From Acidobacteriaceae bacterium (lineage in GTDB: Bacteria > Acidobacteriota > Terriglobia > Bryobacterales > Bryobacteraceae): a DNA stretch of 64,000 nucleotides. Under the pieces are notes generated by a model. The model was not told where the DNA came from. It saw nothing but the letters and a program-made list of their open reading frames with translations, and made no database searches. A program made the position numbers and the translations under genes. Below are positions 18,477-27,276 of the stretch, one piece after another (the stretch's first letter is position 1; every line of letters begins with the position of its first letter). Where the stretch lies: the NCBI GenBank assembly GCA_019240405.1, contig JAFAYL010000007.1:1-64000 (forward strand). Reading direction: 5' to 3'.

Positions 18477-21238
18477 AGCTCCGCTGCTCCTTTCTGATTA
18501 CAACCCTTCTGCCGCTCACGTTGCGCGCTTCAGCTCCTGACACAATCTCGACCTACGCCGGCGGTGGACCGAATAACGTTCCGGCAACGCAGGCCAACGT
18601 TCCATATCCGGTAAATACAGCGGTGGACACGGCTGGAAATTTCTATTTCGTTATAGCGGGCGCAGGCGGAAACGGCGTTTCTGCGCACCGCGTTTACAAA
18701 GTCACTACTTCCGGTACCGTGACGATCGTGGCGGGAAATGGGTTCAGCGGATATGCCGGCGATGGCGGCCAGGCGACCCAGGCCCAGTTGTATTACCCCA
18801 ACGCGGCCGCGGTCGACCGATCGGGCAACGTCTTCATTGCTGATTTCGGCAATTGCATCGTTCGAAAGGTCACCACGAGTTCGGGCGTGATCAGCACGTT
18901 TGCGGGCACGCCGCAATCTTGTGGGTACGGGGGGGACGGAGGCGCCGCAACTAGCGCTCAACTCTCCGTTCCGGCTGGCGTCGCGCTCGACAGCTCGGGA
19001 AATGTGTACATCGCGGACTATACCAATCAACGCATTCGCAAAGTCACAGCAAGCACGGGAATAATCAGCACCATAGCCGGCAATGGCACGGCCGGCTATT
19101 CCGGTGACGGCGGCCCGGCAACGAGCGCCGAGCTTAATTACCCTACCAGTGTGGCTGTCGACGGCTCCGGTAACGTCTACATCGCGGACCAAACGAATTA
19201 TCGAATCCGCAAGGTCACAGCGAGTACCGGGAAAATCAGCACCATAGCGGGCACTGGAACATCCGGCTTTTCGGGTGATGGCGGACTGGCAACCAGCGCC
19301 GAGATTAGCGACGTTTACGGCGTCGCTTCGGATTCGAGCGGGAGAGTATTCATCGCCGACTATGATAACTGCGTGGTGCGCGAGGTGAACACGAGCGGCA
19401 TCATCAATACTGTGGCCGGTAATCACTCCTTGGGTTGCAGCTTCAGCGGTGACGGAGGCGCAGCAGCCAGCGCAATGCTCAACGAGCCGCTCGGCGTTTC
19501 GGTGGACAGCTCCGACAACATGTATATCGCGGACTATCAGAACCTTCGTATCCGCAAAGCGGCGTTGGGCGGAAGTATCAATACCGTGGCAGGAAATGGA
19601 CTGCCTAGCTATGCGGCTGGCGTTACCACGACAGGCGCGACCCTGTCGCCGCCAGTCGGCGCAACGTCCGACGCTTCCGGGAACGTCTACATTGCTGATA
19701 CCTACAACTGCATTGTTCGAAAAGCTGCGGCCGCGACGGGGGATATCAGTACCATCGCCGGCACGCCTCCGAGGTACGGTGTTAATAATTGCGGCTATTC
19801 GGGTGATGGCGGACTGGCAACCGGCGCCCAATTGAACAACCCGTCTAAGGCGATCGCCGATTTCTCCGGCAACGTTTATATCGCTGACACTAATAACTGC
19901 GTAGTTCGTAAGGTCACGGCCAGCACGGGGCATATCAGCACGTTTGCGGGCAGTCAAAATTTAGGCTGCGGCTATAGCGGTGATGGAGGACCCGCAACCA
20001 GCGCTCGGCTTAATTTGCCGACCGGGCTTGCGCTCGACGGTTCCGGGAATCTGTACATTGCGGACAATCAAAATCAGGTCATCCGCGAAGTGACGGCAGC
20101 GACCGGAAAAATCACCACCTTAGCCGGCAATAACGCCAAAGGCGCCGGGTATTCGGGCGACGGCGGCCCCGCGACAAACGGCCAGTTGTCCCATCCGACT
20201 GATGTTGCAATCGACGCCCTCGATAATTTGTATATCGCAGACGCCAGCAACTACCGCGTCCGCATGGTGAATCCCAATGGCATCATAACTACAGTCGCAG
20301 GAAATGGCGTGGCTGCCTATTCAGGCGATGGCGTTCCGGCAAACGAGACCAGCTTGTATTACCCGGCATCGGTTGCTGTGGATGCGGCTGGTGACCTGCT
20401 CATAGCCGATCAAAATAATCAGCGCGTCAGATGGGTGGATGGGCAAGGCATCATCTACACGGTAGCTGGTAACGGTACGTACGGCTTTTCAGGGGATGGA
20501 GGAGCTGCGACAAGCGCGGAACTCGCTACCCCCGGGGGTGTGGGCGTCGGCGCGTCCGGAAACATCTACATTGCTGATACTGGCAACTTCCGCATCCGCG
20601 AAGTCACCGCCATCGTGAATCTGGGGTCTTCGGCATACAGCTTGAACTTTCCGCAGCAGTCCGTTGGCACCACCAGCGGTCCGCAGGAGATTACCTTGAC
20701 CGCCGTAGGCGGTGTCACCATCAACAGCATCACGACAACCGGAGATTTTACCGAGGCTGACGATTGCCCCGGCAGCTTGACATCGGGTGCGAACTGCAAT
20801 GTCGACATCACATTTACGCCTTCCGGCGCGGGAACCAGAACCGGTACGCTCGTCATCGGAACGAACGGTTTCTTTAATCCAACGATTGCGATCAATCTCA
20901 AGGGCACGGGCGAAGGACTGATGTACGCGCCGGCTTCGCTCAACTTCGGCAACCAGGCGGTGGGTGTGGCTAGCAGCGCCCGCACGATCACGTTCACCAA
21001 TGACTCGACGACTTCCGTGACGTTCAGCAGCGTGACTACCACAAGAACGACCTTTACGGTCGCGAGCAACACCTGCACGGGTAGCCTCACAGCCGGAAAG
21101 ACGTGCAAAATCGGTGTAACCTTCAAACCGTCTGGAACGGGCACCGAAACCGCTACTCTGGTCGTGAAAGACAGTGATAGTTCTAGTCCACAGTTGATTC
21201 CACTACGCGGAACAGGTGTAACACCGGCGATGCGTTAG
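18473..21238 (+). CDS. Secreted NHL-repeat beta-propeller protein with choice-of-anchor-D domains, copy 2
   Basis: 921 aa. Signal peptide MKLRCSFLITTLLPLTLRASA, then the same opening TISTYAGGGPNNVPATQANV and the same run of about eleven NHL repeats and two ASH-type modules as the protein at 14897. It differs through many substitutions and small insertions (for example an extra PRYGVNN loop near residue 440). The last ~60 residues are nearly identical to copy 1 at the nucleotide level. Expected to be extracellular. Translation is coupled to the 159-aa gene by an ATGA overlap, whereas copy 1 has its own start next to the promoter. Confidence 0.85.
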   Translation: MKLRCSFLITTLLPLTLRASAPDTISTYAGGGPNNVPATQANVPYPVNTAVDTAGNFYFVIAGAGGNGVSAHRVYKVTTSGTVTIVAGNGFSGYAGDGGQATQAQLYYPNAAAVDRSGNVFIADFGNCIVRKVTTSSGVISTFAGTPQSCGYGGDGGAATSAQLSVPAGVALDSSGNVYIADYTNQRIRKVTASTGIISTIAGNGTAGYSGDGGPATSAELNYPTSVAVDGSGNVYIADQTNYRIRKVTASTGKISTIAGTGTSGFSGDGGLATSAEISDVYGVASDSSGRVFIADYDNCVVREVNTSGIINTVAGNHSLGCSFSGDGGAAASAMLNEPLGVSVDSSDNMYIADYQNLRIRKAALGGSINTVAGNGLPSYAAGVTTTGATLSPPVGATSDASGNVYIADTYNCIVRKAAAATGDISTIAGTPPRYGVNNCGYSGDGGLATGAQLNNPSKAIADFSGNVYIADTNNCVVRKVTASTGHISTFAGSQNLGCGYSGDGGPATSARLNLPTGLALDGSGNLYIADNQNQVIREVTAATGKITTLAGNNAKGAGYSGDGGPATNGQLSHPTDVAIDALDNLYIADASNYRVRMVNPNGIITTVAGNGVAAYSGDGVPANETSLYYPASVAVDAAGDLLIADQNNQRVRWVDGQGIIYTVAGNGTYGFSGDGGAATSAELATPGGVGVGASGNIYIADTGNFRIREVTAIVNLGSSAYSLNFPQQSVGTTSGPQEITLTAVGGVTINSITTTGDFTEADDCPGSLTSGANCNVDITFTPSGAGTRTGTLVIGTNGFFNPTIAINLKGTGEGLMYAPASLNFGNQAVGVASSARTITFTNDSTTSVTFSSVTTTRTTFTVASNTCTGSLTAGKTCKIGVTFKPSGTGTETATLVVKDSDSSSPQLIPLRGTGVTPAMR

Positions 21239-21264
21239 CTTTCGCTTCGCCGTTTTAGCTCGAT

Positions 21265-21795
21265 TTACGCGGCGCCCTTCTTGGCCTTCGCGGCTGGTTT
21301 CATTAGATCTTTTGCGCCATCGAGGTGCTTCTCGAGAGTGGGTAGTGTTTGATTCGCGTAAGCTTTGAGATCCGCGCTTGTACCGGATGCGGCCTCCTTC
21401 TTATACTCGGCGATAGCCTTCTGGTGCCCGGCAACCATTTCGCGCTCGTAGCGTTGATCGAATGCTCGTCCCTTGAGCTTTGAGAATTGCGCGATCATTT
21501 TGTCGTGTGCCGCGTCGAGCCCCTTGGGAACCGTCAGACCCGCTTTTGCGGCCGCAGCACTTACCGCGTTGTAATCGCTCGTGTGATCAGTAACCAACAT
21601 CTGAGCGTAGTCCTTCACGTTCGACCCAGCGGCCTGATCGGCAGCTAACTGCCCCAAATGCGCCTCCAGCATGTCGGTTTGCGCGGCAAAATCGACAAAC
21701 TTCTGGTCAGATCCGGCGGCTGCCGAACCGGCTTGGCCAAGCACCGGCAGTGAGCACACAGCGCAACAAAATAGCGTAAGCAGAGTCACTTTCAT
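21265..21795 (-). CDS. DUF4142 periplasmic protein
   Basis: 176 aa from ATG 21795, which gives a clean signal peptide (MKVTLLTLFCCAVCSLPVLGQA); the frame extends 20 codons further up but those residues look non-coding. The mature protein is helical and matches DUF4142 (ferritin-like four-helix bundle): KFVDFAAQTDMLEAHLGQLA, DYAQMLVTDHTSDYNAV and FDQRYEREMVAGHQKAI. The C-terminus is Lys/Ala-rich (KPAAKAKKGAA). Often linked to envelope stress in Acidobacteria and Proteobacteria, but no reaction is known. It is the intact parent of the fragment at 17630-17770. Confidence 0.88.
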   Translation of the reverse strand: MKVTLLTLFCCAVCSLPVLGQAGSAAAGSDQKFVDFAAQTDMLEAHLGQLAADQAAGSNVKDYAQMLVTDHTSDYNAVSAAAAKAGLTVPKGLDAAHDKMIAQFSKLKGRAFDQRYEREMVAGHQKAIAEYKKEAASGTSADLKAYANQTLPTLEKHLDGAKDLMKPAAKAKKGAA

Positions 21796-21932
21796 GTTCG
21801 TCCCTATAACCTCCGCCTCATTAGAGTCATTGTATGAACAATCTGTGACTCCCATGAATGTAGGATTTTTATTTCTGAGTCACGTTAGCTTACTCGAAAC
21901 TGGGCGATTTTGTTACATTAGTTAGGAGCTGA

Positions 21933-22007
<75 letters not shown>

Positions 22008-22149
22008 TCCAATCAACAACTTGCAAGCAAACCAACCAGAACGAAGTCCAATAGAGTCCATTAAGCCCCAATCGCCCTGTTTCTCCGCGCCGGACAGCGC
22101 TGAGGTTACACTAAATGCGATCTTCGGGGACGGCTCCACGTCAGGCACT

Positions 22150-22450
22150 TTATCGAGCACGACGAGAAAGTCCTCGCGGGGCTGTCTCGCAAGAGCGCTG
22201 AATCCACATCCGTAGCGGTGCCTTCGTTGCAACGCTGGGCGCGACTTGCGCCTTAGACCGGTCGTTCTTCGGATCGCCAAGTTTACCTCTATACACTCTG
22301 CGGCGAACCCATACGCAATCCGCCCGACATCCTCGATTTTGAGCGTCAGGATTTCGCCCGGCCGTATCCCTTCCCAAGCCGCCTGTCGCGCTATGATTCG
22401 CTCTCTGAAATCGAGACGTTCGAAACGCGATACCGCCGCACGAAGCTAGG
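22150..22450 (-). pseudogene. Decayed tyrosine recombinase (integrase) fragment next to tRNA-Gly
   Basis: One minus-strand frame reads LDFRERIIARQAAWEGIRPG then EILTLKIEDVG, the GxRxGEIxxLxxxDV core of tyrosine recombinases including the first catalytic Arg. It is preceded by an in-frame TAG and has no start. The similarity then continues in another frame as RVYRGKLGDPKNDRSKAQVA, typical of the following integrase segment, so there is at least one frameshift. No Arg-Tyr C-terminal half is recognisable. With the tRNA next to it, this is the usual remnant of a site-specific island or prophage integration. The rest of the gap 22008-22513 shows nothing else. Confidence 0.65.
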
Positions 22451-22513
22451 CTAATCGTCCAACCTGGTCAGGCTCGAATTCGTCTTTGTCGTCCTGAGCG
22501 AGGCCGTGGGAGA

Positions 22514-22900
22514 TCAAGGCACGTTAACCGTTGTCTGTCCCGCATTCACAACGCTGATCTCTCCGCCCCAAACGCACATTAGCGTAGATTCCTGATCGAG
22601 CGCGGGTTGCCCGCCAAGATTAACTGTCGCGGCGCCCGGAGCCCAAGGTCCCGGCGTAACAGGGACACAGGGCATTGGTGTCAAAACTCCCATTGCGGCT
22701 GAGGTCGCGGATGCTACTTCTGGATTCGCTATCGACATACACATTCCGAATGACATGATATTAAGGAGCGGCACGCTGTCCATAATATTTGCGTCTGGAA
22801 CCTCGGTGTTCACACGATTGACAGGAAGAACTACCAATGTGCTCGGCGTAACACCGAAGCTGCATTGCAAGGTAGCCCCATTGCAAACCTGTAGCGCCAT
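22514..22900 (-). CDS. DUF4280 PAAR-like protein (candidate spike tip)
   Basis: 128 aa. DUF4280 hallmarks: LQCSFGVTPSTLVVLP near the start, NIMSFGMCMSIANP in the middle, CVPVTPGPWAPGA, and the C-terminal TLMCVWGGEISVVNAGQT. DUF4280 proteins resemble PAAR tips that cap VgrG/gp5 spikes. A perfect AGGAGG Shine-Dalgarno sits 5 nt before ATG 22900. It is the last gene of the minus-strand kinase/phosphatase operon, 70 bp after the kinase at 22971, and it is the only PAAR-like candidate in the window. It may therefore serve the eCIS encoded 20 kb upstream. Confidence 0.82.
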   Translation of the reverse strand: MALQVCNGATLQCSFGVTPSTLVVLPVNRVNTEVPDANIMDSVPLLNIMSFGMCMSIANPEVASATSAAMGVLTPMPCVPVTPGPWAPGAATVNLGGQPALDQESTLMCVWGGEISVVNAGQTTVNVP

Positions 22901-22970
22901 ATATCCTCCTGACTAAGTAATTAGAATTTCCAGCCAAGGCCAACTAAGCTGTCTCGCTTCGGCACCCCTA

Positions 22971-24698
22971 TCAAGCATCAATGACCTCAAAGACCGCAGT
23001 TTGGTCATCGCTTAAACAAAAAGAATCGCCAATCGATAAGGTTTCAGAGCCTAGAAGCCGCAACCACTGCCCATCTCCGGTCGACCTCCGAATATAACTG
23101 CCGTTACGGGAATTCAAATCTTCGATGTTCAAATCTCCTGATTTATTCAACGAGACCTTGACATGTGCACCGGAAACGTGCGGGCTCCGAACAATGAGAT
23201 TTGCTGAACGTGGATCTCTGCCGATGATGATCGGGTCACTCCCGACCTCAACCGTTTCTCCCATCTCATCCCCAGCGGTAAACCGAAGGGTTATTTTAAT
23301 CGGCCGGCTGGTTGGGTGTGACGGCGTACTCAATGCCGCTCCTCGTGTCTTAATGAGAGAAGAACCAACGAAGGCACCGGGAATCATTAGCAGGGCGCCG
23401 ACTACTGCCGCCCACGCCGGAAAGAGCGTGACCGAGATCATGCTGAATATGGCTAGCAAGATCAGCGCAAGTTGAGGACGATCAAGAGCAATATTGTTTC
23501 CCTCATGTCGCGATCGGTCATTCCGCCAACCGATCACACGACCACTAAGCGCGAACGCAACAGCACCGATAATTAATAGTGAAATCTTGAGGACAGAAGA
23601 AGAGAAGCTTGCCAAAAACATCGAGACGAGTGCCGCGGTCCACCACACGCGGAATGTCTTAAGACTGGTGGTTACGGGATGGGGAGACGAGAAGGTTGCA
23701 TCCGGTGTGTCAGGCTTGGTTACATGGTCGACGAGATGTCGTTGAAATTCCGCAATAGTTTGATAGCGATCCTTCGATCTAACACCAAGCGCCCGCAGTA
23801 TCGCATTTTCTGCTTGCGTCGATAGCCCTGCGCCGAACTTGTTTGGCGGAGTTAAGGTATCGTCGTACATTCTTACTGGAGCCTCCGGAGGCACGACGCC
23901 TGTTAAGCAGCGGTAAAACGTTGCTCCGGTGGAATAGACGTCCGTATAAGGTCCAGCAATGCCATCGGATCGGTACTGCTCCTCGGGTGTATACCCAGGT
24001 TTCAGAATAAGTTGCTGGGTTTTGTAAGTTTGGGCCGCCTGCTTGGCTGCACCAAAATCGATCAGCTTGACTGGCGCAGATTTAGTAAGAATAATGTTGT
24101 CGGGGCTTACATCCCGATGTACGAGTCCTTCACGATGCACTTCACGGAGAGCGTCCATCACGGGGACCAAAATTCGCAACGTATGCTCGAACGACATTCT
24201 AGCGTCCGGCTGGCCGCGAACATAACGCTCAAGTGTAATCCCATCAAGATATTCCATAACAATATAAGCTGTGTTGTTTGCTGGAAAAAACTCCATGACG
24301 GATACGATATTGGCGTGCCCCCGTAAGCGCTCGAGCGTTTTTGCCTCTTGCGTGAATTTGTTAAGTCCGTATTCATAGGGAGTACGATTATCGGGGCTCG
24401 AATGAGTTACGGTGTGGCGATCCTTGGTTCTTGTTGCAAACGATATTGGGAAGTATTCTTTGATGGCGAGCTTGCGATATGCATTCAGATCGTACGATAG
24501 ATACGTTATCCCAAAACCACCTTGTCCAAGAACCTTTCCGATCAGGTATTTTTGTTTAAGCGTCGAACGAGGCTGTAACTGCAACTGAGAGTCGTTTAGA
24601 GAACCTTCTATCCACCCGCAGGCTTCCGGATTCGGACATCCTCCGGCCTTCTTGATGTCCATGCAACCGATACACAAAGATTCCGCGGCAACTGGCAT
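22971..24698 (-). CDS. Membrane Ser/Thr protein kinase with C-terminal FHA domain
   Basis: 575 aa. N-terminal zinc-ribbon-like Cys9/12/21/27, then a Hanks-type kinase domain: Gly-loop LGQGGFGIT (57-65), Lys80 in LAIKEYFP, catalytic HRDVSPDN (194-201) and DFGAAK (214-219). The usual HRDxKPxN Lys is Ser here. Two hydrophobic hairpins (about 350-388 and 405-445) anchor it in the membrane, and an FHA domain (about 475-570; IIIGRDPRSANLIV, SGAHVKV, LNSRNGSYI) follows. It probably phosphorylates partners that its own or other FHA domains then bind. Operon with another kinase 9 bp upstream and two PP2C phosphatases. Confidence 0.92.
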   Translation of the reverse strand: MPVAAESLCIGCMDIKKAGGCPNPEACGWIEGSLNDSQLQLQPRSTLKQKYLIGKVLGQGGFGITYLSYDLNAYRKLAIKEYFPISFATRTKDRHTVTHSSPDNRTPYEYGLNKFTQEAKTLERLRGHANIVSVMEFFPANNTAYIVMEYLDGITLERYVRGQPDARMSFEHTLRILVPVMDALREVHREGLVHRDVSPDNIILTKSAPVKLIDFGAAKQAAQTYKTQQLILKPGYTPEEQYRSDGIAGPYTDVYSTGATFYRCLTGVVPPEAPVRMYDDTLTPPNKFGAGLSTQAENAILRALGVRSKDRYQTIAEFQRHLVDHVTKPDTPDATFSSPHPVTTSLKTFRVWWTAALVSMFLASFSSSVLKISLLIIGAVAFALSGRVIGWRNDRSRHEGNNIALDRPQLALILLAIFSMISVTLFPAWAAVVGALLMIPGAFVGSSLIKTRGAALSTPSHPTSRPIKITLRFTAGDEMGETVEVGSDPIIIGRDPRSANLIVRSPHVSGAHVKVSLNKSGDLNIEDLNSRNGSYIRRSTGDGQWLRLLGSETLSIGDSFCLSDDQTAVFEVIDA

Positions 24699-24707
24699 AC
24701 AGCCGGG

Positions 24708-27245
24708 TCACTTGACCTTTACCCTGATTTCAGCAGTTAGACGCCGCTGCCCCGCCATCGCAGTAAGCAAATAGATGGTATCTTCGGTGGGGCTTACCTC
24801 GAGAGATCCTTCCTTTGAACGCAATGGTCCAACACTTGGAGAAATTGACAATTCAGTGACGGGCCCACTTACTTGCCAATAGAGCCTGGCCGATTGGCCG
24901 CGCTTCATTTTTCCGGGTTTAGCGGAAAAGTTACGTATCGCGAATATCTCGTTGGATATTGTCAGATTGAGAGACTTAGAAGCTTCGCCAGCAGGTCCTT
25001 GCGCGCTTAGTACGTAGGTTGTCGATACGTTTGCTGTTACCGTTGTCGTTCCGTTAGCGTCGACACGCCCGACGCTAGGCTGAATCGAGACATGATCCAG
25101 GTCGCCGGTGACCGACCATCGCAAGGTGACCGGCTGGCCTGCGTTGGTGATGGATGGTGATAGCGAGAACGCCGAGATTACGGGCGGGTTTCTAGGAACG
25201 TTGACTTGAACGGTAATCGCCCGCGATACAGAACCACCTGGGCCTTTCACGGCCAGCAAATATGTTGTGGTTCCAGCAGGCGAGACCACGCGATCGCCAC
25301 TGAGATCTACAGTTCCAAACCCGTCCAGCGAAACAGATTCAACTGCGCCTTTGGTTACCCAGTGGAGTGTGGAACTTTGACCCCGGGTAATGGCCGGGGG
25401 GTCCGCTGTGAAACTTAGAATGACGGGTGCGTCTGGGGCTGACACCGTCAGTGTGATCGCCTTGGTTGCTGTACCTCCAGAATTTCGCGCCTTGAGTTTG
25501 TAGCTGGTAGTGGCGGCGGGAGAGACCGTAAACTGGCCTTCAGGTCTGATTGTTCCCACACCCTCGAGCATGACGGTCAGGCCATCGCCATTCACCTTCC
25601 ACTTCAGAGTCGCGCTCTCGCCCGGTTTGATTGTTGATGGATCGACGGTAAATGAGATGGCAGGTCTGGCAGTGGCTGCACCGACAGACACCACCGCGGA
25701 TGACTCCGCGAGAGCACCTTCAGCTTCTATAGCTCGCAATGTGTACGTCGTCGTCAGCGTGGGCGATACAGTACGACGGCCGGTGTTTGGGACATTTCCC
25801 ACATCTGGTTCAATTGAAATCGACTTAGGATTGCCGCCCACGTTCCAGGCCAGTTCAGCAGATTCTCCAGAGGTAATAGTCGAGGGAGTAGCGGTGAACA
25901 TCACGGGAACTCTTGGCTGTATAACGGAAACAATCACAGAACGGGACACTGAACGGAACAGCGTGCTCACCTTCAAGGTGTACGTGGTCGTGGCATGTGG
26001 TGAGACTTGCCGCCCACCTTCGTTCTGCGAGACTGCCCCGATTTCAGGGGAGATTTGCGCATGCCCGGTTTTAACGGACCAACGCAGAGTTGCCGATTGG
26101 CCAAACTCGATTTTGGACGGCTCAACCGTAAACTGACGGACGTCCGGGACGGTCCTGACCCAGAGAAGCCAAGCAGCGATGATGAGCAGCAAACATCCCG
26201 CCGCGGCTGCCAACATCGCAAGCTTTTCGCGTTTGTTTCGGTTATGATTTTCTTCGTCAGGCTTCTTTCGGTCCTCAGCGTAGTCGCGTATTGCTGTTTG
26301 GAAATCTGCAACTGTCTGGAAGCGATCGCGTGAACGGATCTGAAGTGCCTTCAGCAATTGAGTCTCTAAATTCTTCGGAACTTCTATACCCAGCTTGCTT
26401 GGGGGCAGAAGCGAATCGTTAGACAGTCGATCCAGCGAGTCCGGAGGTATCGCGCCTGTGATAACGAAATAAAGTGTTGCGCCAAGCGCATACACGTCCG
26501 TCCAATAGCCCTGCGTGCCATTCGTCCGGTACTGCTCCTCTGGTGAATACCCGCGCTTAAGAGCTAGAAATTCGCTGTGTGCCTGGGCGGCTATCTGGTG
26601 TTTTGCCGAGCCGAAGTCCAGAAGCTTAATTTGTCCTGACGTATTAATCAGGATGTTGTCCGGGCTGATATCTCGATGCAGCATGCCCGCCCCATGTACT
26701 TCACGTAATGCGTCCATGATGGGCATAATGAGCTCGATGGCGTCATAGTAGGGAACACGAGAATTGGGTTGCTGTGCAACATAGTCGTGAAGCGTAATGC
26801 CCTGTTCGTAGTCCATCACGAGGTACGAGGTTCCATTCTGTTCGAAGAACCTGATCACTGAAACCACGCCCGGATGTCTGAATTTGGCGAGCGCTTGGCC
26901 CTCTGCGAGGAACTTCGCGCGACCGTGCTCGAAAGATTGTTTGCTTTGGGTGTCAGTTACAACTACGGTCTGGCCATTGTGGCCGCGAACGCTGAATGCC
27001 CGCGGAAAATATTCTTTGATAGCCCGCTTACATTTAAGATTGCCGTCCCAGGCCAAATAAGTTATGCCAAAGCCGCCCGATCCCAGCACGCGGCCAAGAA
27101 CATATTCCCCGTGTAACCGTGTTCCTGGAGGAAGAAAGAGCGGAGATTCCGTGGGCCTATCTTCCGCCCATCCACAGACAGAGCACACGGGACCTTCGCT
27201 TGGCTCCATGCACCCTGCACACCTGAATTGAGCGTCAACAATCAT
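24708..27245 (-). CDS. Membrane Ser/Thr protein kinase with extracytoplasmic Ig-like repeats
   Basis: 845 aa. Zinc ribbon Cys9/12/21/24, kinase domain with Gly-loop LGSGGFGIT, Lys77 (AIKEYFP), HRDISPDN (190-197) and DFGSAK (210-215), then one transmembrane helix (LAMLAAAAGCLLLIIAAWLL, about 345-365). After it come about six Ig-like repeats with the pattern FTV-PS-I-GQSATLRW-V-G...VSP--TTTYTLKA. The layout is cytoplasmic kinase, membrane helix, periplasmic sensor array. The repeats may sense cell-wall or secreted ligands, analogous in layout only to PASTA kinases. Paralogue of the plus-strand kinase at 60476. Confidence 0.92.
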   Translation of the reverse strand: MIVDAQFRCAGCMEPSEGPVCSVCGWAEDRPTESPLFLPPGTRLHGEYVLGRVLGSGGFGITYLAWDGNLKCKRAIKEYFPRAFSVRGHNGQTVVVTDTQSKQSFEHGRAKFLAEGQALAKFRHPGVVSVIRFFEQNGTSYLVMDYEQGITLHDYVAQQPNSRVPYYDAIELIMPIMDALREVHGAGMLHRDISPDNILINTSGQIKLLDFGSAKHQIAAQAHSEFLALKRGYSPEEQYRTNGTQGYWTDVYALGATLYFVITGAIPPDSLDRLSNDSLLPPSKLGIEVPKNLETQLLKALQIRSRDRFQTVADFQTAIRDYAEDRKKPDEENHNRNKREKLAMLAAAAGCLLLIIAAWLLWVRTVPDVRQFTVEPSKIEFGQSATLRWSVKTGHAQISPEIGAVSQNEGGRQVSPHATTTYTLKVSTLFRSVSRSVIVSVIQPRVPVMFTATPSTITSGESAELAWNVGGNPKSISIEPDVGNVPNTGRRTVSPTLTTTYTLRAIEAEGALAESSAVVSVGAATARPAISFTVDPSTIKPGESATLKWKVNGDGLTVMLEGVGTIRPEGQFTVSPAATTSYKLKARNSGGTATKAITLTVSAPDAPVILSFTADPPAITRGQSSTLHWVTKGAVESVSLDGFGTVDLSGDRVVSPAGTTTYLLAVKGPGGSVSRAITVQVNVPRNPPVISAFSLSPSITNAGQPVTLRWSVTGDLDHVSIQPSVGRVDANGTTTVTANVSTTYVLSAQGPAGEASKSLNLTISNEIFAIRNFSAKPGKMKRGQSARLYWQVSGPVTELSISPSVGPLRSKEGSLEVSPTEDTIYLLTAMAGQRRLTAEIRVKVK

Positions 27246-27276
27246 GATCTACAAACTCGTTAGCCATTAGGGCCGG

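Larger units (their letters stand above)
17772..21385. repeat. Tandem segmental duplication, copy 2
   Basis: Same order as copy 1 (heparinase 5' remnant, promoter, NHL gene, DUF4142 3' region), but about 0.55 kb longer because it also contains the 159-aa gene at 17997-18476 and its leader. Similarity to copy 1 is highest at the NHL gene 3' end (about 17410-17620 versus 21020-21235), where only scattered synonymous-type differences are seen. Confidence 0.85.

Noticed and set aside
14959-20640. Regularly spaced repeats suggestive of a CRISPR or DNA repeat array
   Set aside because: Periodicity is about 165-180 bp, is in frame and encodes NHL propeller repeats; the DNA repeats are degenerate and there are no short palindromic repeats with unique spacers.
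25510-26136. A 208-codon plus-strand frame opposite the Ig-repeat kinase
   Set aside because: Antisense shadow of the repetitive Ig-coding region; no start signal and no recognisable protein.
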